11,232 bases of DNA, taken from NCBI GenBank assembly GCA_902984215.1, contig CADWAF010004251.1, positions 1-11,232 of the forward strand, in the 5' to 3' direction. This document shows, in pieces, positions 1-6,845 of the stretch. Numbering within the stretch: the stretch's first letter is position 1; each line of letters opens with the position of its first letter. The notes under the pieces are model-generated. The model made no database searches. It worked only from the letters and a program-made list of their open reading frames with translations, and had not been told where the DNA came from. The position numbers were made by a program, and so were the translations under genes. The DNA is from Willaertia magna (lineage: Eukaryota > Heterolobosea > Eutetramitea > Acrasida > Naegleriidae).

Positions 1-18
1 CCACTTTCCAGTTAAAAA

Positions 19-3000
19 ATGTCACTAAAAGAAAATTCCCTCAACCCTGCTGTGACAACCATTCCTTCACCTTCCTCTTCTCCGTTATCTTCTTCCCCAG
101 TTTTACTGAATAATAATTACCTCCAATATTTAAAAAACAAATCTAGTGAAGAATTAGTTTTCTCTTTATCTCCTAATCAATTAAATCAATCAATCTTGGC
201 ATCACCCTCTCAAATCAATCCGAACATCAAAAATCGTAATCGAACGAATAGCGGTAATAACAAGAATATCAATAATAACAATAGTGATGTAGCTGCCATA
301 AATAATAGTGATGGCAGTAATATTGAAATTAATAATAATGAAAATATGGAAATTGTTGCAGTTTCAAAAGATAAATATGAAAAATTAATTAAAGAATTTC
401 AAAAATATAAAACAAAATATTCTAAATGGAAGAAAACTTTTAATATTGTAAGTATTTTAACATTTTAAATATTTAACAATTTTAAAAGGAACAAACAAAA
501 CAAAAACAAGTACAATCAGATTTAGAAAAGAAAGAAAATGAATTAAAACATAAAATTGAAGAAAATGATATTTTATCTTTTAATAATCAAAGATTGGAAA
601 AAAGAGTTGCGCAATTAATGTTTGATTTAGAAGATTTAAAAACTTTACAAAAATCAAATAATCAATCATTTTTTTCTGGATTTTTTGGAAATAAATCAAA
701 TAATAACAGTAATAATAATAATAATATCAACAATAGTAATAATAACAGTAATACTAGTTGGATGGGATTATTTAAAGATGATGAAGAGTTAAATAAATTA
801 AAGAATGAAATTGAAGTTTTAAAAGAAGAATTAGAAGCCAAAATTAAAGAAAATGAAAATGTACATATTCATTTATTTGAATTAAAACAATCTAATGAAT
901 TAACTGTAAATAAATTTAAAGAAAATATAAGTGATTTACAACATACTTTATATGATAAAGAAACTGATATTTTTACATTAAAAAATCATATGGAAGAATT
1001 ACAAAAACAAATTAAAATTGATAAAGATTTATTAAATGATAAAATTAAGCAATTAAAGAAAGATATTAAATTAAGAATTGAATTAGAAAATTCATTAAAA
1101 GAACATTCATTTCAACAAGATAATGAAATTAATTATTTAAATCATTTTATCAATAGAAAAGTAATTTTTGATGAGAATGCTTTTGAATCTTTTAATTTTT
1201 TAAATTTACCCGCCAAAAAAAATATTCAACATTTACTGGAATTATTAGAGAATGGCTTGACTATTGTTCAAAAACTTTCTAAGGCTATGTCTACAATGTT
1301 TAATGTTCTTCTTCAAAGGGTTCAGTTGTTATGTAAAGGTAATGGTAATGTTATTAAATATATTTATAATAAGATTACTAGTAGTAGTATGGATATAGGA
1401 AATAATTTTTCTAAACTATTTAATAGAGTTATTCAACAATTGGATTTATATGTAAATAATTTAAAAAAAGAAGAAGATTGTAATTTATTTAATTTATTTC
1501 AAAATGTTAAAGATTTAATTCAATTTAATTGTAAATGTTTAATTTATTTTACGGCTTGTTTACAAGAAAGTGAATGTCAAATTATTGAAAATGGAAATAA
1601 TTTAATTGATGAAGATGAACAATGGAGTTTATTTGAAGATAAAATATTTATGAGAAATAATGCATTGACAAAATCTTTAAAAAGATTATTAAAATTATTT
1701 GATCAATTTACTTTATTTATTGATGTATTTTATTTAGAAAATAAGAGAGTGGATGAATATAAATCTTTACTTGTTATTAACGTTCCAACAACAAAGAGAT
1801 ATATTTATAATAGTGAACAAGATACTTCATTATTATCCATTGTAGATAATAAAGAAAATAATAATGAAAGTGATGATGATACACCTAAGAAGATTAGTAG
1901 TGAAATTAACATAAATGATATTATAAATTCTCATATAGAATTAAAAAGGGAAAATGAAAAGAAATCATTTTCAATACGTGAAGAAGTTAAATTAATTTTT
2001 AGTACTATCGCTGATTCTTTAAGAGATTTTTCTGATGCTATTTCTAATGTTTTAGCTCAAGAACAAAATACAAATTTTATTTCACCATCCATTAAGACAA
2101 CTAATGATAATTTACTAAAATCAATATCTCTTGTTGTAACATCTTTTTCAAGTTTAGTTGGTGTATTTAAAAATATACAAGATTGTGAAAGGGAACAATC
2201 TAAAAGTTATGTTAAAGGAGCTGTTGTAGATTATGATGCTATTGTAAATCAAAAGTTAAAAGGATTTGAAAGTAACAATAAGAATGTTGATGATACTGAC
2301 TTTTTGGATTACTATTATGTAGATGACTCTGCATTAAATGTATTAAAAAAACAATCTGTACAATTCATGAATAATAGTTGTATTAAAAATAGTGAAAGTG
2401 ATGTCACACTAAAAGAAGCAAAAGAAAATAAGATTAAAGTATTAGCTTTAGAAAAGGAACTCAAAGAAACTAAGATTGAAAGAGATTCTTTGGAAAGAAA
2501 ATGTAAAGAGGTACAAGAAGAAATTTCTTCGCTAAAACAAGTATTGAATCAAATAGATAAGAAAATGGTTGATGGTATTGTGAATTTACAATTAGAGACA
2601 CAATTAAATTTTGATGGAATTTTAGATACCTTACAGCAACCAAGTAAAGGAGTTGGTTATGTAGAAAAGCTAGAAACTTATAACCATTATATTTGTAAAC
2701 TTGTGACATCTATTCAATCTCAGTTTAGCCAATTACAAAACGAAAATATTTCATTACAAAACAAATTAAATACAATTTCCAACTTAAATATTACAAATAA
2801 TAATAGCAATAGCACAACAACATCAGCCGTTGGGAGTGACGTTGAAAATGAAACACTAAATAGTAGCGAAGAAGGAATTGCGGTTGATGAAATAGTTGAT
2901 GTAAAATCCAACTATGTTTCTAATAATATTATTGAACCTAAAAACCTTACTAATCCTTTGAAACCTAGAGTATTAATTAATAATGAATTTGGAAAAGTAA

Positions 3001-3491
3001 TAGCTAGACCTCCAACCAGTTTTGAAGAGGAATTATTTTCTGCCTCAGAAATTCATCGTGAACAAGAATTGGAAAAGAAATATAGTAGACAAATTGATTA
3101 TTTAATGAAACAAGTTGAGATTTGTGATTTAAAGGCAGTTCAATACAGAATACAATATCAACAAGCTATTATTGACTTAGAAAAGTCAAATGAACATGAA
3201 GAAAAATTAAAATTACAATTGCTTCAAACAGAACAATTATTACAACATACACAAGATGAATTACAATCATCAAAAGTGAATTATGAAAATCAGATACAAC
3301 TACTAAGCGATAAATTAGCAGATATGACAATTAAGTATGGTATTGACTCCTCTAGAGAAAGTGACAACTTGTCACAATCCTCCAGTACAAGCAGTTTAAA
3401 TAACTTGTTTTCTTCTTACTTTTCGGGGGGCAATAATTCGAGCAGTAATAACCTTAATGAGAAAAAACGTTCCCAAAAACAAAACCGATAG
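19..3491 (+). CDS. PPP1R21/KLRAQ-domain protein (FERRY complex subunit 2 homologue), two exons
   Basis: Coding exons are 19-447 and 489-3491, joined in phase 0, giving 1143 residues and a TAG stop. The ATG at 19 has an in-frame TAA at 13-15 just upstream. Residues 1-112 are low-complexity (Ser/Pro, then Asn-rich). About 115-210 is a coiled coil that matches the KLRAQ domain; the splice junction restores the register WKKTFNI|EQTKQKQ against LKKGVVDEQAN of animal PPP1R21, followed by LEKRVAQL against LAKRVELL. An Asn-rich spacer lies at about 211-231, more coiled coil follows to about 365, then a long helical region, and near the C-terminus (about 1070-1095) VNYENQIQLLSDKLADM resembles the end block of animal PPP1R21. 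The C-terminus is Ser/Asn/Lys-rich. In animals PPP1R21 is a subunit of the endosomal FERRY complex that links Rab5 to mRNA; that role here is inferred. It is longer than the human protein (about 780 aa) because of low-complexity inserts. Confidence 0.85.
253..348 (+). repeat. AAT/AAC-rich low-complexity tract (Asn-rich) in exon 1
   Basis: Degenerate AAT/AAC trinucleotides encode an Asn-rich stretch (about residues 79-110) with interspersed Ser, Ile and Asp. It is coding low complexity of the type common in A+T-rich amoebae, ahead of the conserved KLRAQ region. Confidence 0.75.
448..488 (+). other. Intron 1 of the PPP1R21-like gene (41 nt)
   Basis: The donor is GTAAGT at 448 and the acceptor AG at 487-488. 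Removal joins the frame starting at 19 to the frame open through 3491 in phase 0 and rebuilds an uninterrupted KLRAQ coiled coil. Retention would hit an in-frame TAA at 466-468. TTTAACA-type strings inside could serve as branch point. Confidence 0.88.
699..752 (+). repeat. AAT trinucleotide tract encoding an Asn-rich linker
   Basis: Eighteen codons are nearly all AAT/AAC, with AGT and ATC interruptions. They encode an Asn/Ser linker (about residues 214-231) between the KLRAQ coiled coil and the next coiled coil. It is likely length-variable between strains. Confidence 0.8.
1158..1169 (+). other. Candidate PP1-docking RVxF motif (KVIF)
   Basis: Residues 367-370 of the PPP1R21-like protein read K-V-I-F, preceded by Arg and followed by Asp-Glu. 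This fits the [RK]-[VI]-x-[FW] docking consensus of protein phosphatase 1 regulators. The site sits just after the second coiled coil. Such short motifs also arise by chance. Confidence 0.35.
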
Positions 3492-3612
3492 AAATTACAA
3501 TGTTATCTCAACCAAAGTTTTGTATACAAAATATATTTCACCTTTAACTCAAATAAACAACTAAAATCTAACTAGACAGCAACTCCAAGCAAGGTTTGCA
3601 CTTGTTTCTACC

Positions 3613-3624
3613 TCTTGCGCAAGA
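3613..3624. promoter_or_regulatory. Perfect 12-bp palindrome TCTTGCGCAAGA
   Basis: The sequence equals its own reverse complement over 12 bp and breaks at the next flanking base on each side. A G+C-containing dyad in an A+T-rich genome, about 100 bp before the ENT start codon, looks like a site for a dimeric DNA-binding protein. Its role is inferred only. Confidence 0.4.
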
Positions 3625-3633
3625 ACAAAATCG

Positions 3634-3690
3634 GTGGATGCTCAAATTTTAGGTCTTCAACATTCATTATGAAAATTTTGAGATCCCCAC
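3634..3690 (+). other. Imperfect hairpin in the ENT upstream region
   Basis: Bases 3634-3637 pair with 3687-3690. After a small internal loop, 3641-3650 pair with 3672-3682 over ten base pairs with one bulged T at 3676. The loop spans about 21 nt. It could be a 5'UTR structure, a small structured RNA or chance in A/T-rich arms. Confidence 0.35.
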
Positions 3691-3719
3691 TTTTTCTACG
3701 GCCTATAATACTGATGTGA
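3669..3719 (+). other. Upstream ORF (16 codons) before ENT
   Basis: ATG at 3669 opens a 16-codon frame ending with TGA at 3717-3719, five bases before the ENT start codon and in a different frame. If the transcript starts upstream of 3669, ribosomes would meet this ORF first. No transcription start is known, so it may simply lie in the promoter. Confidence 0.35.
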
Positions 3720-3724
3720 AAAAA

Positions 3725-5056
3725 ATGCAAAACATAGAGGAAGTAGAAAAACATCTAGAACCTACTAAAAGTGAAAAAGTTAGTTCAGCTCCAAAAGATA
3801 AATGGAATTTAGTTTATTTTATCTTTTTATTACAAGGAACAGGAGTTCTATTTCCTTGGAACGCATTCATTTCTGCTCCTGATTATTTTGGAAGATTATA
3901 TGGAGGTGATATTATGTTATATTTCTCGGTAGCTAATGCAATTCCTAATGTTATAGGTTTACTTGCTTTACTGAAATTAGCTCCTAAAATACCTATTAAA
4001 TTTAGAATTTTCCCTGCATATATCATAACATTTTTCGTTCTAGTTGCAGTTCCGATACTGGGATTTGCTGGTGTTCATGGTACTGTTGGTTTTGTTTTAA
4101 CTATTGTATTAGTTGTAATTCAATCATTTTGTAATTCCGCTTTACAAGGTGGTATGTTTGGTTTCGCAGGTGTATTACCTCCAAACTATACTCAAGCACT
4201 TATGAGTGGTAACGGTATCGCTGCAGTTATTTGTAGTTTTTTGAGAATTGTTACAAAGTTAACTATTGAACAAAATAGAAAACATTTATCTTTATCAATT
4301 TTAAATGTCAGTGCATCTGTATATTTCTTTATTTGTTCAGCAGTTATTTTACTTTGTGTTGTTTCCTTTGCTGTTGTTATGCGTATGGAATTTGTTCAAT
4401 ATTATTTAAGGAAAGCTGAAGGAAAGGATGAAGAAAAGAGATCAATAATTAATGCAACAGAAGATGAAGAAGAACAACAAAACACTAATGACTTTAAGCC
4501 TCAACCAAGTGTTATTTCAGTATTTAAAAAGATTTGGGTTTATTGTTCATTAGTTTGTTGTGTATTTTGGGTAACATTAGGTGTTTTCCCTGGATTAGCT
4601 GTACAAGTTCCTACTTGGTATAAAGGAACAGAGATGGTTGAGTGGTTACCAATTCTTATAGGAACAACATTTAATATCTTTGATTTTATTGGTAGATCTG
4701 CCCCTAGATGGATTATTATGATTAAGGGTAAATGGATATCTATTCCAATTTTATTACGTTTTATATTCTTCCCTTTATTCATCTTTTACTTTAAGCCTGA
4801 AATATTTGGATTAGATGCTTTTAATGATTCTATACCTTTAATTTCAATGGCTGTATTAGCTTTAACTAATGGTTATTTCTCTAGTTTATCTATGATGTTT
4901 GCACCAGGTTGTGTAGAAGATTATGAAAAAGAAACAGCAGGTACAATGATGACATTCTTCTTATTATTAGGTCTTACATTAGGTAGTAATACAGGTCTAG
5001 CAATAGGTAAAATATTAGGTGCTATTTTCTCTGGTTCAGCTCCTTATGTTGAATAA
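3725..5056 (+). CDS. Equilibrative nucleoside transporter (ENT/SLC29 family)
   Basis: This 443-residue polytopic membrane protein has no intron. The first real ATG is at 3725; the frame is open to GTG at 3716, but an in-frame ATG in an A-run (AAAAAAATG) is the likely eukaryotic start. Family hallmarks are visible in order: PWNAF in TM1 (about 44-48), GGMFGFAG in TM4 (about 142-149), a long acidic cytosolic loop between TM6 and TM7 (about 230-262), FNIFDFIGR in TM8 (about 316-324), NGYFSSLSMM in TM10 (about 382-391) and a final Gly-rich TM11 ending close to the C-terminus. Eleven TM segments and the length match the ENT family, which moves nucleosides and nucleobases across plasma or organelle membranes; substrate choice cannot be read. 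The stop codon lies within AATAAA (5052-5057), and the gene faces POP7 with 5 bp between stops. Confidence 0.93.
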   Translation: MQNIEEVEKHLEPTKSEKVSSAPKDKWNLVYFIFLLQGTGVLFPWNAFISAPDYFGRLYGGDIMLYFSVANAIPNVIGLLALLKLAPKIPIKFRIFPAYIITFFVLVAVPILGFAGVHGTVGFVLTIVLVVIQSFCNSALQGGMFGFAGVLPPNYTQALMSGNGIAAVICSFLRIVTKLTIEQNRKHLSLSILNVSASVYFFICSAVILLCVVSFAVVMRMEFVQYYLRKAEGKDEEKRSIINATEDEEEQQNTNDFKPQPSVISVFKKIWVYCSLVCCVFWVTLGVFPGLAVQVPTWYKGTEMVEWLPILIGTTFNIFDFIGRSAPRWIIMIKGKWISIPILLRFIFFPLFIFYFKPEIFGLDAFNDSIPLISMAVLALTNGYFSSLSMMFAPGCVEDYEKETAGTMMTFFLLLGLTLGSNTGLAIGKILGAIFSGSAPYVE

Positions 5057-5057
5057 A
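5052..5057 (+). terminator. AATAAA spanning the stop codon of the ENT gene
   Basis: The final Glu codon, the TAA stop and the next base form AATAAA. A poly(A) site at the usual distance would lie within the antisense of POP7, so the ENT 3' end overlaps the convergent gene. Confidence 0.35.
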
Positions 5058-5061
5058 CTCA

Positions 5062-5595
5062 CTACTCTTTTAATTCACGTGTACATGTAATGTGAATGGC
5101 TGAATTAAATCTTACTTGACTAGCAACATAATATTCTTCTTCTTGTTTTGAATAAAAATCATCTACTAATGGCACAGTTGACGTAGTAGTATTTAATTGT
5201 AATTTACCATGAAATTCTTTCTTTAATTCTAATGCTAACTCAACAGCTGTCAATATTGCAGCACCTAATCCATGAATATGTATTGGTTTTAAAGGTTCTT
5301 TCTGTAAAAGTGATTTCCCTCTTTTAAATTGTGCATTAAAATTAGATTTTCTTGAAACATAAATTTCATTTCTTTGAATTTTTCTTTTCACAGGAGTTCT
5401 TTTCTTTAAATTAAATTGGTCACTTGATGGAAAAGGTTTAATAATATTACTTTCTAAAGGTATTTCCTCAGTTTCTAATTCTTGTTTTAATAAATTAATA
5501 TTTAATTCTTCTTCTTCATCAGACATCCATTCCTTATCTTCTTCTTCTAATGGTTGTTGTTGTTTCTTTTCCCCTTCTTGTTGTTGTTTCATCAT
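5062..5595 (-). CDS. POP7: RNase P/MRP protein subunit POP7 (Rpp20), Alba fold
   Basis: 177 residues, no intron, TAG stop. The Alba-type domain occupies about 76-172: NEIYVSRKSNFNAQFKR aligns with the DIYVNMKTDFKAQL start of human POP7, IHIHGLGAAILTAVELALEL with IYIHGLGLAINRAINIALQL, then the NTTTSTVPLVDD strand with NTSTVELVDE, and FNSAIHI near the end with NNSAIHI. POP7 pairs with the Alba protein Rpp25/POP6 to bind the P3 arm of RNase P and RNase MRP RNA in the nucleus/nucleolus, for tRNA 5' and rRNA processing. The N-terminal 75 residues are a Gln/Glu-rich acidic extension and then a basic stretch (about 64-75), longer than in human (140 aa in total). Start: ATG ATG at 5595; Met24 (5526) is an alternative that would enlarge the 23-bp gap to MED18. 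Confidence 0.9.
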   Translation of the reverse strand: MMKQQQEGEKKQQQPLEEEDKEWMSDEEEELNINLLKQELETEEIPLESNIIKPFPSSDQFNLKKRTPVKRKIQRNEIYVSRKSNFNAQFKRGKSLLQKEPLKPIHIHGLGAAILTAVELALELKKEFHGKLQLNTTTSTVPLVDDFYSKQEEEYYVASQVRFNSAIHITCTRELKE

Positions 5596-5618
5596 TTTTT
5601 AAAAAAATAGCAAGCACA
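5596..5618. promoter_or_regulatory. 23-bp bidirectional spacer between POP7 and MED18 start codons
   Basis: Only a T-run followed by an A-run and a short TAGCAAGCACA stretch separates the two divergent ATGs. Any promoter must lie largely inside the opposite coding region, and leaders must be very short or overlap. No TATA element can be defined. Confidence 0.6.
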
Positions 5619-6354
5619 ATGAATAACTTTCCTACAAACACAACAATAAATGAAATTAAAGTGAGTGGAATAGTAAAAGAAGAACAATATCATGCATTAA
5701 TTGAAAGAATATCAGGTTTTTGTGGACAAAAAGGTAAAAACTATAAAGAATGGATTAATATCTATAAAACTAAATCTTTCTTACCACCACCTCCACCAAC
5801 ACATTCAACAGCAGCTAATATCTTATCAGAAGATGTTTCTGTAGCAAATATATTATCAAAAACAAAAGATGTTGAATTACATGTTTATGCAGATATTTTA
5901 AATAATAAATTAAAATGGAAATTTATAAAAACATTTGGAAAAATAATTATTGCTAAAAAAGAATCACCATTTAGAGCAAATGTTAGAACATTTACATTTT
6001 CTGACATTTGTGATGGAAATCCATTAGCTTTTTTAGAATTAATTAATGTAGAGTATGTGTTTTATTATTTATTTATTTTATTTAATTTTAAATAGTTTTT
6101 CATATGAATATATTAGAGAAGGAATTAAATTTATTACTAAAAATGGAATATTTATAGAAATTTATAGAATTAGAAAAGTTTTAAAAAGAGCAACTGTTTT
6201 AAATGTTGAAGATCCATTTCTTTCTGAAGATTTATATGAAATGGAAGCTTATACATTTGCATCACAAGAAAATATTTATAATATGGAAAAGGAATTATTT
6301 ATTATTGTTGATTCATTAGCTAATTTAGAAATATTTTTATCTAAAGATTTATAA
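5619..6354 (+). CDS. MED18: Mediator complex subunit 18 (MED18), two exons
   Basis: Coding exons are 5619-6052 and 6096-6354, giving 230 residues with a split Asp145 codon (human MED18 has 208). The N-terminal NEIKVSGIV...YHALIERISGFCG resembles the opening beta-strand/helix of MED18 (LLQGSVL...LESLIHRLRGLCD). A Pro-rich loop follows at about 55-61, then ELHVYADI and KWKFIKTFG (strands of the beta-barrel). After the splice junction come DFSYEYIREGIKF and IFIEIYRIRKV, which match EFVAKGHLF and IKIMVYKIFRI of MED18. MED18 belongs to the Mediator head, binds MED20 and the MED8 tail, and works in RNA polymerase II initiation. The ATG at 5619 is taken because the open frame upstream (to 5550) lies opposite POP7 coding DNA. 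The 3' end overlaps the convergent gene by 6 bp. Confidence 0.85.
6053..6095 (+). other. Intron of MED18 (43 nt)
   Basis: Donor GTATGT at 6053, very T/A-rich body, acceptor TAG at 6093-6095. Splicing (phase 2, GA|T) connects two MED18 halves that lie in different frames and restores the conserved EYIREG...IYRI block. If the intron is retained, an in-frame TAG coincides with the acceptor. Confidence 0.88.
6349..6354. other. Shared palindromic TTATAA: Leu-stop on both strands
   Basis: TTATAA equals its reverse complement. On the plus strand it is the last two codons of MED18, and on the minus strand the last two codons of the small helical protein, so the two convergent coding sequences overlap by exactly these 6 bp. 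Confidence 0.7.
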
Positions 6355-6835
6355 TTCTGGAATATATTGATATTCAATTAATGTATTTTTAATTGTACAT
6401 GCTATGGATGTATAAAAGTGAGAAGTATTATTTTCTTTCATATAGTTACTATTTAATTGTATTTAAATATTTTTAAATGTTAACTTACGTATAGTCAGTT
6501 GTTAATAATAATAAATATTGTAATAGTTTTGGATTTTCATTTTGTAAAGCTGGAAAGAGAAAATGATGGAATAATTGTAAACTTTTATCAAATGCCTTTT
6601 CTTCACAATGATTTATAAATTTACAAATAAATAAACTAATCCAAACTTGTTTAAATATTTTACTCTTCTTTTCCAACCATTCTTTATAAATTTCTATAAA
6701 TTCACTCTCCTTTTTACTTTCATAATCCGATAATATGGTATTATTGTCTTTCATTGCGTCTAGTAAATAGTGTAAAGCTCTATCCATTTGATTTGATTGA
6801 ATGCAAAGAATCAAGTGCTGATAATTAAAATTCAT
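6349..6835 (-). CDS. Unrecognised small helical protein, two exons
   Basis: Reading on the minus strand, exon 1 is 6835-6489 and exon 2 is 6448-6349, giving 148 residues with TAA at 6351-6349. The protein appears all-helical, with amphipathic repeats such as MDRALHYLLDAM (17-28), EIYKEWLEKKSKIFKQVW (48-65) and KSLQLFHHFLFPAL (84-97), no signal peptide and no convincing transmembrane segment. The pattern recalls TPR/CTLH-type helical repeats, but I cannot assign a family. Support for a real gene is the clean intron with consensus borders and the frame continuing past the splice to a stop shared with the MED18 end. The ATG is 9 bp after, and in frame with, the stop codon of the ELAPOR-like gene, so it could be co-transcribed with it. 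Confidence 0.65.
6449..6488 (-). other. Intron of the small helical-protein gene (40 nt)
   Basis: On the minus strand the donor GTAAGT starts at 6488 and the acceptor TAG ends at 6449. Splicing joins AC|T (Thr116) and keeps the frame open for 32 more residues ending ...YIPEL. Without splicing, the TAA inside GTAAGT (6487-6485) ends translation at once. Confidence 0.75.
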
Positions 6836-6839
6836 ATTT

Positions 6840-6845
6840 TTTATT
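6840..6845 (-). terminator. AATAAA overlapping the stop codon of the ELAPOR-like gene
   Basis: On the minus strand the last A of the TAA stop begins an AATAAA hexamer. If it is used as poly(A) signal, cleavage would fall inside the coding region of the next gene. The hexamer is frequent by chance in A+T-rich DNA. Confidence 0.3.

Larger units (their letters stand above)
3492..3724 (+). promoter_or_regulatory. Spacer: 3' end of PPP1R21-like gene and upstream region of the ENT gene
   Basis: There is no coding potential apart from a 16-codon upstream ORF. An AATAAA at 3552-3557, 61 nt after the PPP1R21-like stop, is a plausible poly(A) signal. From about 3565 the composition becomes clearly richer in G+C (roughly 40% by hand count over 97 bases) than the flanking genes. 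The spacer holds a perfect 12-bp palindrome (3613-3624) and an imperfect hairpin (3634-3690). No TATA box can be assigned with confidence. Confidence 0.55.

Noticed and set aside
1..11. CCACTTTCC at the window start resembling CCCACTTTTTC at 3686-3696, as a shared promoter motif
   Set aside because: Only two instances, at different distances from the start codon, and absent from the other genes; not enough to call a motif. The TTTCCAG at 5-11 could also be a splice acceptor of a 5'UTR intron, which cannot be tested here.
2470..2911. Minus-strand frames inside the PPP1R21-like gene and a similar one at 4540-4782 in ENT
   Set aside because: Complement of coiled-coil or membrane codons; no conserved content.
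594..3491. Separate gene beginning with TTG at 594
   Set aside because: The frame extends upstream to 489 and joins the 19-447 exon through a consensus 41-nt intron that restores the KLRAQ alignment; it is exon 2, not a gene of its own.
3716..3724. ENT start at GTG 3716
   Set aside because: GTG initiation is not expected in a nuclear gene; an ATG in good A-rich context follows at 3725.
5550..5618. N-terminal extension of MED18 into the POP7 coding region
   Set aside because: It is the complement of POP7 Gln/Glu codons, has no supporting ATG in context, and the conserved MED18 part starts after the ATG at 5619.
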